From contig JAINUG010000049.1 of NCBI GenBank assembly GCA_029706075.1, forward strand, positions 1,543,418 to 1,607,417: a stretch of DNA of 64,000 nt, given 5' to 3'. Position 1 is the first letter of the stretch; each line of letters starts with the position of its first letter. The notes beneath the pieces are model-generated. The model was not told the DNA's origin and did no database searches. It saw only the letters and a list, made by a program, of their open reading frames with translations. This document shows positions 1-32,762 of the stretch, piece after piece. A program made the translations under genes and the position numbers. Origin of the DNA: Aldrovandia affinis. Lineage: Eukaryota > Chordata > Actinopteri > Notacanthiformes > Halosauridae.

Positions 1-302
1 AGTTGTTTTGGATTTTTAAAAATATATATATTTTAAATATATATTATTATTATTATTCAAAATTAATTTAATGTAATTATAGTAAATTATTTATTAATAA
101 ATAAAACGGCATGAGTAAATGTGACTAAATAGGAAAGGAATAGTGCGGAGGCTGCTGATAGGCTACTTGTAGACACCTCACATGCCTGCAGTTTGTGTCT
201 GGGTCCCGCAGGGTTAAACTTGGTTTCCACGGTGAATGGAGGTTTGAAACTAACTGGGAACACGCTGTTGACTTCAGATTTGTTTCTGTCTTCCTCCCCC
301 AG

Positions 303-3300
303 CACCTTAAATACCACACCCAGATTCACGTGCGATCCACGCGGGGCAGGAACCGGGTGGGCCGCAAGATCACGGGGATCGAGCCGCTGCCCGGAGAGAA
401 CAAGGTAACGCCACAGCCCGTAAGGGATGCTGTCAGGAGCACCAGCTGAATGGAAGAGTGAGGATTGGGCTGAGCCCTCCTCATTCCCTGGATCCATGCT
501 GATCCTGGATCACTGTGTGAGCACCTTGCATGAAGCGTACAGCACTGGTGTGGGGGCTGTTTGGGGGTGGCTCCCGTCATACTAAATCATATTTATATCA
601 GATAAAAAACAAATTCGTATTCACATAGGCAAAAATTTATATGATATGAAATGGCTTTTCTTCCCATCTGGAAGAAAAGCAATCTACTGGTCAAAATAGA
701 GTAACAAAATAAGCCTCGACTGCCCTCAGCGTACACGACCGGCATGTGTCCTGACTGATGTTTGGTCGGCAGTGTGATATGATGGGGGTTAGATCTGTTG
801 CATGCTGTTGTGGTCAATGCAAGACCCAGCAGCATCAGTGCTGATGTCTGGACGTTCGAGGACTGATCAAGCACAAGAGCTGTTTAAGGCCTTTTGACTA
901 AGCGTTGAAGAATGAGGTTGTGCACTATACCCGTGACTGCCCCTCTGTGTCCTGCAGGGATGTTTGAAAATCCCCCTGCTCCCCTCCTTTCCTCTGTAGA
1001 TTTTGGTGACCTCCAACGATTCCAGGATTCGCTTGTACGACCTGAGGGATCTGTCTCTGTCCATGAAGTACAAGGGTTACGTTAACAGCAGCAGTCAGAT
1101 AAAGGCGAGTTTCAGGTAAGGATCGTGCCCTCTTTTAAATTGATTGTTTTCTTGGGGGTGTTTTACTTTTGTCGGTATTTGTTTTTTAAGACCCGCCACT
1201 CTTGTCTTTCAGTCACGATTACTCGTTCATCGTGAGCGGTTCAGAGGACAAATATGTCTACATCTGGAGCACTTACCATGACCTGAGCAAATTCACTTCT
1301 GTGCGGCGAGACCGCAATGACTTCTGGGAAGGGATCAAAGGTAAGGAGCGAGTGGTCCCGACCGATCTGTCGATCAATCAAAATCCATTATCTTCTCACG
1401 TTACAGGCATTTAGCAGACAGTCTTATCCAGAACGACTTAGTTTACATTTCTTTGCATGCAATCCATTTATACAGCTGGATATTTTACTGAAGCAATTCA
1501 GGTTAAGTACCTTTGCTCAAGAGTACAATGGCAGTGCCCACACCTGGGAATCGAACCTGAAACCTTTGCGTTACAAGCCCAGTTCCCTAACCATTACACT
1601 ACACTGCTGCCCCAATTGCGGCGGAGGTGCGTGGCCAGTCACGCATCAGATGTACAGACTTGTACAACTTTTTGATGTGATATTCATCTTCACAAAGCCT
1701 TGTGTGATTTGGATAAAAAAAGCATCTGCTAAATGGCATATATTATATATTATTATTATTCTAAATTAATTTAATGTAATTATAGTTAATTATTCATTAT
1801 TTATTCATTTTAGTTAATGAATTAAAAATGGGATATTATAAACGATTGGTCTTTTAACAGGAATTCATTCTTCCATTGTATACATGCAAGCATATGACCT
1901 TTCAGTTCATGTTTAGTCATATCACAGACACGTCAATCACATCGAGACATTGGACCGTGTGCATTTTTCACCAAAGATTCTGCCCCGGCAACTTACTGAT
2001 GTCCAGTGATGGCAGGTTCTCGTGAATATTCATTAGCAGGGGACCGTTATTGGTGCGACTCTTAATCCTCATTACTTTCCGTATTCAAGGAATCACAGCA
2101 GCTGGCAATCTTTCATCCTCAAAGCACGTTCGTTATTGAATTGGCATCTTAAGTCCTTGGGTGAGAGAGCTGTTACTGCCGCAAATTAATATTAATATTT
2201 TACATTGAAATGTGCATATTGTAATAAGCTAGCAATATTTGCAAATATTATAATTGCAATAACATGCATAATTATCATTAAGAATTATAATTATAATTGC
2301 AATAACAATTGCAGCTCCATTTTGTTAGCGTGTCAAACAATCCCCTTGGATCTTCTGGCTTCAGGGTTGAGAAAGACTAACGGCAGGTAGCTCTGTCATG
2401 AAACCGCGACCTGCTTTCAGATTGTTGGCAGTGTGAGTTCTCTTCCCGTCAATCTTCAAATGCTACCCGGCTTTAACACGCGTGACCTTTGCGCTTGGCT
2501 AGAATGGTTTTATTGAAATGGTGAGTGTGTGAATAGCACAAGCTGAGCCCGTGTCCCTGTCCTGTCCTCTCAGCCCACAACGCGGTCGTGACGTCGGCCG
2601 TCTTCGCTCCCAACCCCAGTCTCATCGTCCCGCCCGAAGCGGGCAGCGCGGAGAAGCCTGAAGCTGAGTGCAAAAGCACAGAGCCGGCCGACTCCGAGAC
2701 CATTCCCTCAGGTTGGGCTTCCGTCTGTTTGAGAGGGGTCAAAAATGAGGGGCTTTATGGTGGAACAGAAATGCTTGGAATTGGGGCGGCGCAACCGGCG
2801 AAGGCACTTTTTCTAAGTGCAGGTTGCTCACTGCAGCCTGGGTTTGATCCCCGGCTGCACCAGCTTCTCTGGCTGGAAGTCCTGTTCAGGGGGCGTCGAT
2901 TGGCTGTCTGCCCCCGGGGGGAGGGGGGAGGGAAGCCGGCATAAGCTCACCGCGCGCAAAAGTGGCTCTGTGTGTGTCGGAGTTACAGTCAACGGCTTGG
3001 CGAGTTCCGTCTCGCAGGAGGCAAATTTGTAGTATGAGGAGGGTATAGAATTAGTTGAATTGGAAGAGGGTACAATTGGCCACAAAATTGGGAGAAATCG
3101 GGAAAAATCTGAAATAAATTATTTAAAACTGTGATGTATGTATGCATTTTCACCAATATTAATACAATCCAATAATTCCCTATAAATCGGACGTAGAGCT
3201 GTTCATCTTTTTGTTTTGATACACTTTTTACTGTTTAAAACGTTTTTGCCTCGTCCGCAAAAAAGAAAAGGTATTTCCAAGCGTTTTGGACATTGGGGTC

Positions 3301-3455
3301 GGACCCGACTCTAGGGTGGGGAGTCGAGCTGGTCTCGTTCAACGTTTCCCGCTTCTCTCTCCCCAGGCGCCCTGAAGACCGACCACACTGAAGTTCTCCT
3401 CTCGGCAGACTTCACCGGCGCCATCAAAGTGTTCGTCAACGTGAAGAAGTATTAG
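303..3455 (+). CDS. wdr44: WDR44-like WD40 protein, C-terminal part (five exons)
   Basis: These are the last five coding exons of a WD-repeat protein: 303-404, 1000-1115, 1213-1340, 2574-2711 and 3367-3455 (stop TAG). They total 573 nt, or 190 residues. Every junction has AG/GT sites and phases agree. The peptide carries WD-type strands such as SRIRLYDLRDLSLSMKY, SGSEDKYVYIWSTYHDLSKF and LLSADFTGAIKVF, matching the C-terminus of vertebrate WDR44 (rabphilin-11), a Rab11-binding protein of recycling endosomes and the early secretory pathway. The N-terminal exons lie left of the window. The acidic, proline-containing insert encoded at 2610-2711, between the last two WD blades, looks variable. 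Identity is from remembered family sequence. Confidence in the exon set is high; the symbol could be off only if a close paralogue exists. Confidence 0.92.
405..999 (+). other. WDR44 intron
   Basis: This is the intron between the first two WDR44 exons in view. It starts GTAACG and ends in a pyrimidine tract plus TAG. I see no gene, RNA or repeat that I can name inside it. Confidence 0.6.
1404..1745 (+). repeat. SINE/LINE-tail composite repeat in WDR44 intron
   Basis: The left end reads as the reverse complement of the widespread fish tail motif (GCATTTAGCAGACAGTCTTA). The middle has a tRNA-like stretch with TGGGAATCGAACC (reverse B box). The right end carries the same tail motif forward (AGCATCTGCTAAATGGCATA). 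It is therefore a composite of at least two dispersed-repeat pieces, followed by a short TTA-rich stretch. Confidence 0.6.
2776..3115 (+). repeat. tRNA-derived SINE, family A, copy 1
   Basis: A tRNA-like head with a B-box-like GGTTTGATCCC is followed by a core containing GATTGGCTGTCTGCCCCC and a tail with GGGTACAATTGGCCAC ending in AT-rich sequence. The same arrangement recurs six more times in the window in both orientations. It sits in the last WDR44 intron. Confidence 0.7.
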
Positions 3456-4360
3456 CACAGCCAGCCCACCTCAGTATGCCCCCTGGCGCCTCCCCACCCC
3501 CTTCTCAGACACAGCGACAGATGATGAGTCTGGAGCCCGGCGTTGGGTGCTCTGTGTGGGAGAGTCGTGGGCAGTTCGGCAAGCGGAGAGTGTAACAAGC
3601 TCACTGGTCCACAGTCTGTGTAGGTTCGTGTGCAAGGGATTGTGGGAAATTCCCCTGGTGTCCCTGAACAAGAGGACGAAGGTTTGTGGGACGAGGTAAC
3701 GACAAAGGAAGCTCACAGATGGACACGTCACTTTGCCTTTTATTTGTATTTTTTGGTGTTCATTTTGTTTTGGTTGGTTGGTTGGTGGGTGTTAGGGGCA
3801 ACAAGGAACACCTATTTCACAAAAGGGTGTGTGAGCAAAATTGGGGGGGGGGGCGCTCTTTTAAGAAGCGCTACTACAAAGACAGAGGTATCGTCGAGTC
3901 GGGTCAGATGATAGGGCACTGGGGCAAGGCACTCAACAAGGCACTGGGGCGGGGAATCAATTCTACACACAGACAGGGTCTCCCAGCGCCAGCCATTCCA
4001 CATTGTCCACACAGGATGTTACTTTGTGCCCCCAAATCTTAACTAGCACCATCTCCCTCACTTTGGTTTCTGACCGTTTGTGTCATTGTACTTGTGTGTT
4101 TTTTTGAGGTTGCTGTAAAAATGTTGAACCAGTGATTTTGTTTTTAATATTACTTCAGCAATGAGTTTGTCTTTTATTTAGAGCTTTGCTAAAACAAATT
4201 GTTTCAAATTGTTACAGCGTGTAAATACTGGGGAGAGGACGTACCAATGATGTAACAGTTGAAGGTTGCTGCCTGAGACTTGTTATTGATGGTCAAAGAT
4301 ATGTCGATTTAAGAGAAAATGTATAAAAACACAATAATAAAAGTGATCACCAAATCTTTG
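3456..4360 (+). other. wdr44: WDR44 3' UTR (probable)
   Basis: No conserved reading frame continues after the TAG at 3453-3455. The first clear AATAAA is at 4336-4341, so the 3' UTR is inferred to run about 900 nt and end shortly after. A G-homopolymer lies at about 3843-3852. The end point is an inference. Confidence 0.5.
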
Positions 4361-5238
4361 GTGGCTTTGGCTGTTCTATTGCGTCTTAATTATTGCCAGT
4401 GTCGGAAAAGAAGACATTTAATACACGCACTAATGATCACCTGTCAAGTTTCTCCCGTCATTTTCAGCCTTCCTTTGTGGAGCTTTTGTGCCTTTGTGCC
4501 AGCCCCAGGACCTCAGCCATTTTCCACCCCCCAGCGCCACTCCCAGCCACTCGCTACTCAGGAGGCCCACATTTTCACCTTTTCATTAACATCCTGATGA
4601 GCCAGTAGTTAGAAAGTGGGAATTGTATTAAATTTGTGTTCTTTTAGGTACAGATGTCCTGAGACTCATTCGCTTCCCAATTAGTTGTATTCAGTACGAT
4701 GGAAGTCATATTCAGTAACATGAGGCGGTCCAAAAATCTGTGCTAACTAGGGTGATAGTGTGTTCTCCATTCTCAGAACTGAGGACACAAAGTGACATTC
4801 AGTTTGAGAAAGGCCTTATTTCACCAAAGGTATATATATACTTCACTCTTCATTCAAATTACCTGGTGGGTAATATTTAGAAATATTTCCTGTTTATCAT
4901 TTTCTTTAACATTCTACTCTGTAAATGAGAAATTCATTATTTTTAAATTATGGGTGTCTTGTGTAATTGGTTTTATATTTGCATAGGGATGTATAATTAA
5001 TAAGGTGATAAATAATTAACTTTGTCAAACTCAAATAATTTCATGGAAGAGAAAATTCACCCTCCACTCAGAAGCACCTTGTGCTGGTACATTGCATCCA
5101 CATTCTCTTCATCCTTGCAAGGTCACTCAGTCTCAACTCTCATCTGTTGTCATTTTGTCTTTCGTGACCTCTCCGATTTCAGTTTTGGACTTGGAGCCTG
5201 ACTGTTTACAACTTCATCAATTTCACTTATCCCTGTGT
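4361..5238. other. intergenic, no feature recognised
   Basis: AT-rich sequence downstream of the WDR44 poly(A) signal. I see short open frames only, none with a recognisable family or flanking splice signals. Confidence 0.5.
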
Positions 5239-5418
5239 CAGGGTTCCTCAAATCATAGTCCTCGTGGGCCGAGCACTGCCATTTTTCCACCCTTCCTTTA
5301 CCTGGGGGTCAGGTGTGAAGAGACACTAGCCAATTGCATTAATTGTTCAATTAACTACCTGAGAGAAAGGAAAACCAGGCCCAAATTTGGATTTGTGGGC
5401 CAGATTTGAAGAACCCTG
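5239..5418. mobile_element. hAT-like MITE (CAGGGTTCCTCAA termini)
   Basis: The element begins CAGGGTTCCTCAAATCATAG and ends with the inverted CAGGGTTCTTCAAATCTG. A second, longer copy is at 36344-36756. It is about 180 bp with no coding capacity. Flanking 8-mers (CCCTGTGT/CCCTAGAT) match only partly, so the target duplication is decayed or misplaced. Confidence 0.65.
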
Positions 5419-5811
5419 CCCTAGATGGTGGCTTGATGGATCACCTCAAACGACAGCCTGACTCATTCACTCAAACTTAAGGTACTTCAATCAATCACTA
5501 CTAATCCTGTCATGCTGTTCAATGTGGATTACGAATACCAGCTCTAGGCTTTTGGGTTCCTCGGTCGGCTGCTGGATCAGATTCATCACCATCACAAAAC
5601 ATGGCAATGGACATGAGGTGTATTCTGACAAAGACTGCAAAAAATAAAATATACATGTGTGTACACAGATGCAATATGACCTTGCTGTAGTTGAAAAGCC
5701 TTAAATATTGTATGTGTGTACATTCATGTGCACATCCTGCATGTTCTGCTACCCTTCACAGTAAAGTCACAAGTAGGGTCCACTTGCTTTCAGCCACCCG
5801 CCTCTAACATA

Positions 5812-6703
5812 CACTACCGGTCAAAAGTTTAAAAACACCCCCATTTTCCAGTTTTTATTGAAATTTAAGCAGTTAAAGTCCAGTGAATAGCCTGAAATGG
5901 TACAAAGGTAAGCGGTAAACTTCCAGAGGTTTAAAAAATAATGTACATTTCTGTTATAAAAAAAGGCCCTTTTCAGGGTACAAGTAATGGGTTAACGTGG
6001 GTTAACAGTCACTCTGCAAGTCGCCGACTCTGGATCCAGCAAAAGAGCCCCAGACCATCACACTTCCTCCATGTTTGACAGTTGGTGTCACACACTGAGG
6101 AACCATCTTTTCGCCTACTCGACGGCCTACAAAAACCTTTTAAAATTTCAAGATTTCAAAGTTTGATTAATCGGTCCATAAGACCTTATTCCAGTCTTCA
6201 GTAGTCCACTGGCGGTCCTTCATGGCCCAGGCAAGGCTCTTTTTCTTATTTTTCCATCTTAGCAATGGCTTTCTTACTGCCACTCGACCTGTCAAACCTG
6301 TAGCTCAAAGTCTTCTCTTCACAGTTGAAACAGACTTCCTTACTTCAACCAGTGTTAAGCTGTGCTTGCAGCTGTTTTCCTGTGAGCCACCTATTACACA
6401 AGCTATTGACTCTCAGAAACTTGTCTTCTGATTTTGTTGTGGCTTTGGGTCTGCCAGACCTCTTCCTGTCAGTCTCCTCCAGTTTCCAAGTGCCTTTTGA
6501 TAGTGTAGGAAACTACTCACTGCCAAAACATTTGAATTATTTTAAATTTTTGGTAACCTAAACTTTTTTTTTTTTTTTTTTTAAACCTCTGGCAGTTTAC
6601 CGCTTACCTTTGTACCATTTCAGGTTATTCACTGGACTTGAACTGCTTAAATTTCAGCAAAAACTGGAAAATGGGGGTGTTCTAAAACCTTTGACCGGTA
6701 GTG
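5812..6703 (-). mobile_element. Tc1-like transposon relic 1 (892 bp)
   Basis: The termini CACTACCGGTCAAAAGTTT and the inverted CTTTGACCGGTAGTG are flanked on both sides by TA, the Tc1/mariner target duplication. Long inner inverted repeats are visible, including the TGGTACAAAGGTAAGCGGTAA arms near 5897 and 6597. The interior is a decayed minus-strand transposase without a long frame. A sister copy lies at 42053-42764. It sits between the WDR44 and U2SURP 3' ends. Confidence 0.85.
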
Positions 6704-7052
6704 TACATGAACAAGCTGAAGAGCTGTTTGAAAGTGTCCTGTGCTTGGGAACTTGAACTTAAAATTATTTTGGGAGAATCTGGCATCTACTATATTTAGA
6801 TTCTGGCTGATATGCAATTAAAGATTCTACATGTATTCAGTAATTAGAAAGAAAAAAACCTCACAACCAATGGACATTCGGGTGCCCTGGACTTCACTGG
6901 CGCACAACACAAAACTATCAAAGACAGAACTTTAGGTCAAGAACTAAACGCAGAATCTTTCTGAATGGCACGTCCGACTTAAATATGTGATCATGTTTTA
7001 CTGCTGATGTAACATGAGTCAGGGTCAAAGCAGGTGACATCAGCAAGTGTCG

Positions 7053-7331
7053 TTTATTGTAAAGTTTCAGGAACATATTTGCAATAGATTGATTTGAACA
7101 GGGGTTTAAAAAAACAAAAAAGAAAATAAAAGAAAAAAACAAACACAGAAAAACTGTACAAACAAATGTTCAAACCGTTACTCAACGAGTCCTAACATTG
7201 GGAGCTGCGAGAGGAAACAAAGTCTGAAGAGCCCCCCCAGGGGCATTGTGGGACAGACATGAGTGGCGCCCAGAGCACTGGCAGGGCAGTCTGTGAACAC
7301 CATGGGTACTGTTGAAGGGGGGACGGGGTGG
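7053..7331 (-). other. u2surp: U2SURP 3' UTR and poly(A) signal
   Basis: Downstream (minus strand) of the stop at 7332-7334 the first canonical AATAAA is the complement of 7053-7058. This gives a 3' UTR of about 280-300 nt. WDR44 ends on the other strand about 2.7 kb away, so the two genes converge. Confidence 0.6.
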
Positions 7332-28414
<21,083 letters not shown>

Positions 28415-28534
28415 GTTCCCACTGTCAAATGAAAACATCACATGTTAATGAACATATTAAATGTAACTATTCTGTAACTTGTCACTGCTAGTTACGATGT
28501 TTGTTTCAAAATGAGTTTAACTAGCCAGGAAACT

Positions 28535-29365
28535 ATGGGTTGGGGGCGTAGCTAACACGTGGATCGAGTTAGCTAACGTTACTGTACCTAGGTAGGCATT
28601 TATTGCCTTAGGTTTCATACACCATTTCGTACGATTGCCAATCACAATCATACGAAATGCACAGCAGTTGCATACCAAGAATGATGGACTTCCGAACACA
28701 TGAAATCAAACAAGGTCCGTTATATCTGTAGCTGGCTGGCAATGGCTATCAAGCTAGCTAGTATCATACGGGCCTAACGTAACAAAATGTACAAACTGTA
28801 ACGTTAGCTTGTTCTTTCAGTGGCTATTTACGCAGCTAGCATTTAGCCAACTGTGGCGCCCTGACAACTTAGCTAGTCAGTCACTTGAAACAGATTTAAT
28901 AGCTAACCAACTGAACGGATAGTTGCAACTACGGCAAAGTGTTTATCAACCCGGCCCTCATTCATAGTCACACAACTTGCGCACCGATTAGCAACATCCT
29001 GCACACATCTTTACAAAGTTTAGGGAGCAATATAACCACCACATACAGTCAAATCGTGCAAGATGAATACAATAGCCAACAGGCTAAAGCTAACTAGTTG
29101 TGAATTTTTCAATCAATCAAGTTGCAACTATTAGCTAGTAACAATCGCAAGCTAAAATACCAATGTGGCAAAAATAAGCTATATACAAATCGCTAAGTAG
29201 CAACGTCATGTTTGACAACTATTCGATTGCAAAAGGCACAATGTTAATCAATCAAGTGAGACCTTGGCTAGCTAACTAACGCGGAAAACTAGCTAGTTAT
29301 GTTTCACCCTCGCCAATCGTGGCTGTATAGCTAGTTAGCTAACTAGCTAGCAAAGCTAACGTTAT
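28535..29365. promoter_or_regulatory. u2surp: U2SURP 5' region with AGCT/TAGC motif cluster
   Basis: Intron 1 directly downstream of the noncoding exon holds more than a dozen TAGC/GCTA motifs, including TAGTTAGCTAACTAGCTAGC near 29332 and several copies of TAACGTTAGC-like palindromes. Its place next to the first exon suggests promoter-proximal sequence, but no factor is identified. Confidence 0.35.
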
Positions 29366-29473
29366 TTCGGGAGTGGTAACGTTTGCTACATTGGTGCCTG
29401 CTTAATAAACCAGTAGAGTATTTTATGGATGATATGAAAATGCATTAATGGAGGCAGAACAGCAAAGACTTAC

Positions 29474-29535
29474 AGTTTTGTTACCAAATGCCGAATAACA
29501 CACAAGACGTTTGTTATTGATCCGCCATGTTGAGT
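29474..29535 (-). other. u2surp: U2SURP noncoding exon 1 (5' leader) with short uORF
   Basis: A minus-strand donor (AAAACT then GTAAGT) at 29473/29474 precedes the 3' splice site of coding exon 2 (exon start 28421). The leader contains ATG GCG GAT CAA TAA at 29528-29514, a four-codon upstream frame. The main start at 28414 begins MADKKGKH and runs into the conserved KEQEELKKK. The transcription start was not determined, so the right boundary is approximate. Confidence 0.6.
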
Positions 29536-29890
29536 TTACAGAAATGTATGAGCCCCGATCCAGTTCCAGTTGTGGAGACTGGGAACCGCCTGAAACTCTA
29601 TTTTTAATTGGTCCTCAATAGAAATCTCTGTGTTGTCATAGGTTACAGTTGTGATGAGGCAAGGCTTGATGTAGACGGATTCTAGGATGATAATAATTGT
29701 GTTCGCTTACTGCTTAGGCGGTGTGTTCTGAATTCTGTCTCCTGTATGGCTTTAGAACTTCCCACTCTAGCTCCCTGAAATACACTATCAAGAGAGAATG
29801 TGGTACACAGAACAACAGTGTACTGTATACATCCAAATTACAAGTTATTTCCTTAAATTGTAAAACTTGAAACTACCCATTTTGAGGATG

Positions 29891-30475
29891 ATGGCAAAAG
29901 CTTTGCAACTACTGCAGACGCATGTTGAGAAGAATATGAACCGTGAGTTTTAGTATTTCGTTTTTAGATTAAATGTAACAATTCTGAATCTCTTTACAGT
30001 ACATGACTTTCACTTCTGAACTTGACAGTGCCTTCTTGGCATGGTGACCAAACAGAATACACTGATATGACAATGATGTACAATGTCAAGGCAAGTCTTA
30101 ATTGTAGGCTATACTTATTTTAAAACTACTCGTACGTTTATTTAAGTCACTACAGTTAAAAACTAAACAGGTAATCAAATAGTAAAATAATCGTGTTTTT
30201 TTATTATTATTGTTATTTGCAATGAACCTAAGAAGACTGGAATTGGAATTTAAATGGACCAGGCCGAAGTTGGAAGTGAACAGACTGCACAAACCAAACG
30301 CAATTGAATCCAAAGTATGTACTTTATTCACCGTGTTCAGTTTGTATTGTCCTGCATGCCCCGCGCTGTTGCATTATAGACCAATGGAAACGTAGATATA
30401 GTGTATGAGACAACCAATGAAAACGTGAATCTTAGATGGTTCCTGGATTACTTCTTCGAAAAATGTAGGCGCTGA
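29891..30475 (+). CDS. possible small gene, unrecognised (three exons)
   Basis: Possible exons are 29891-29942, 30029-30090 and 30380-30475. Phases join to a 69-residue frame starting MAKALQLLQTHVEKN and ending DYFFEKCRR. The first intron is GT-AG (GTGAGT, 86 bp). The second would be a GC-AG intron with AAG then GCAAGT, the consensus for that class. It starts about 360 bp from U2SURP exon 1 on the opposite strand, so a shared promoter is possible. I do not recognise the protein. The third exon overlaps two CCAAT boxes, so this could be a noncoding transcript or chance. Confidence 0.25.
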
Positions 30476-32004
30476 ACGTATGCTCCCTATAATTTATATT
30501 GCCGATCCAGGTTCAGTTTACCAAACCCAAATTCTAACTTCATTTATTATGTGAAATAAATTAACTGATTCCAGGACGGTGATTTGGGTAACAATCTACC
30601 TTCATTCTCCAAGTCTTAAGTACTTGACGTAACTATCATAGCAGGCTCATTTACAACAAATGGTCGTCGCTTCCCACAATGCACTTGATTCAAGCTTTCC
30701 TGCTACGGCTCATACTGCAGTAAGAACACCAATATAGTTTAATTCGGTTGCTTCTGGTTATTATATGACAAATTACACTGCATAGTGATGGCAACAGAAG
30801 AAGAGGGATTTGGACTACGTTTGAGTTCTGAACAAAACGGAGGGTAAAAAATCGACAACCCATATTTCTGGTGGATGAGATTTTTGCCTGCTCTATGAAG
30901 CACTTGGAGATCATGAGATTAAAGGTCCTATGTAAATGCAATCCATTATCATTACAATTATGAACAAGGGGGGTTTACAGTAAGTAACTCACAGCAGCAA
31001 AATACAAAAGCAAGAAAACAATGGAATGAGATGAGTACTGTACAACCAAATCAGATTCAACTGTCCTGTGTAAATTGCTTTGTCCTGTATCATGGTTGAA
31101 GTGTTAATTTGGTAATAGCTGAAACATAGCAACACAGATATAGATAACACACTATATATATATATCCCAAAACCCCCAAATTACAGAGTTACCAGCCAGG
31201 TTATTGGTCATCCAAGGTTTTTTGAATGCAAGTCTTATTTTTTTCTGTTATTTAAGGCCTTCTGGTCCTGCTAGCCAATTTCATGGCCTTCACACTTTTC
31301 TTTTTCAACTGTACAGTACGTGCCAGAGAAAATATTTCATAGCTTAGTGGGTGGCAGATGTCACACTATGGACTTTACATGTCTTATAATACCAAAGTTA
31401 AATTAGAGTGCCCCAAGCATAATGTCCATCAATATTGCTTGCAATACTTTACAATTGCTGATTGTCTGAAGAGCAGTGTACAAACAACTGGTAATATATA
31501 TCTCAGTGTAATTCACCCCAGTCAATTCCTTCATGTGCAATACTACAGGTAATTGCTCAAATAAAGGAAACATTTGAGTAAATGAAGTGGTGGCTCTGTT
31601 GTGGTGTGGGGTGCATCTTCCTGTCATGGTTTAGGTCCACTCAACCCCTTAGAGGGCAAGGTTAAACAGCAATAAATACAAATCCTGAGTGATCACCTTC
31701 ATCCTATGGTGAAGCATTTATATCTTGATGGGAGTCTCTTCCTGGATGACAATTCCCCTATCCACAGGGCACAAGTGGTTACTGAATGGTTTGATGAGCA
31801 TGACAATTATGCCAACCATATTCCATCGCCATCTCAGTCACCAGATCTCAACCCAATTTAACACTTATTGGAGATTCTAGAGCAGCACCTGAGACAGCGT
31901 TTTCCACAACCATCAACAAAATACCAGATGATGGAATTTCTAGTGGAAGAATGGTGTTGCATCCCTCCAATAGAGTTGTAGAATCTATGCCAAGGTGCAT
32001 TTAA

Positions 32005-32762
32005 GGCTATGTTTACACCGTGTGATAAAAGTGACCAATTCCGATTTCTTGCTCACATGTGGCACATATCAGATATGTATTATGAACATGTAAACAGGAA
32101 AAAATCGGATATTTTCAGATCCATTTTGGGTCATATTCATGTGTGGAAATAGGAATAGGAATCCGATAGGAATCTGATATCTGCCAATGTGACTGTCATC
32201 TAAATGCACAGATCTGAATTCCCCTGTGATTCGCACATCATTCAAAATGCGACACTCTTATACTTTTTCGCATTTGAATGACGTGTAACGTTTCACATGC
32301 AGAACCAGAAGTGAAAGAACAAGTGAAATCATGGAGGACAAAGGCTCAGGCCAGTGGACTAATACAGAGGTTACGTGCCTTTTAAGCCTGTGGGGCAAAG
32401 AGTCGGTACAGGCCAAAATACAGGGGATGTATTGCAACAAAACCGTTTTTGACCACCAGAGATAATAAATAAATAAATAAAACATGATTGAATGATTATT
32501 TCTCTCTTGTTTGCATCCATTGCAGATGGCGATATGACTGTGCACATAGATATAAAAACGTTTTTATATCTATGGCTGTGCCGGCATGGTTGTTTACTTC
32601 TGTATAGGTAACCAAACCCTCGTTTTTTCAAGTCTAAACTGTGGCAACACAGGTATCAGATATGGGTCACTTTTAAAAGTAGATGTAAACAGGCAGTCCA
32701 AAAAATCGGATATAGGCAAAAAATCTGAACTGGGCAGCAAGGCCTGCAGTATAAACATAGCC
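32005..32762 (+). mobile_element. PIF/Harbinger-like element nested in Tc1 relic
   Basis: The ends GGCTATGTTTACAC and the inverted GGCTATGTTTATAC are flanked by TAA on both sides (32002-32004 and 32763-32765). Three-base TWA duplications are typical of PIF/Harbinger. It carries a Myb/SANT-like coding fragment (32331-32465) and a 30-bp perfect palindrome at 32545-32574. Confidence 0.8.
32331..32465 (+). pseudogene. Myb/SANT-like DNA-binding domain fragment of Harbinger
   Basis: The frame starts ATG GAG GAC and reads QWTNTEVTCLLSLWGKESVQ. It has the spaced tryptophans of a Myb/SANT (Myb_DNA-bind_4) helix set and continues AKIQGMYCNKTVFDHQR to a TAA. The family is the second protein of PIF/Harbinger transposons. 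It is too short to be functional alone. It lies on the strand opposite to the UIF-like gene, just past that gene's 3' end. Confidence 0.65.

Noticed and set aside
30789-30847. Possible first coding exon beginning MATEEEGFG
   Set aside because: The short frame has only a weak GTAAAA donor, and no phase-matched downstream exon or recognisable family was found.
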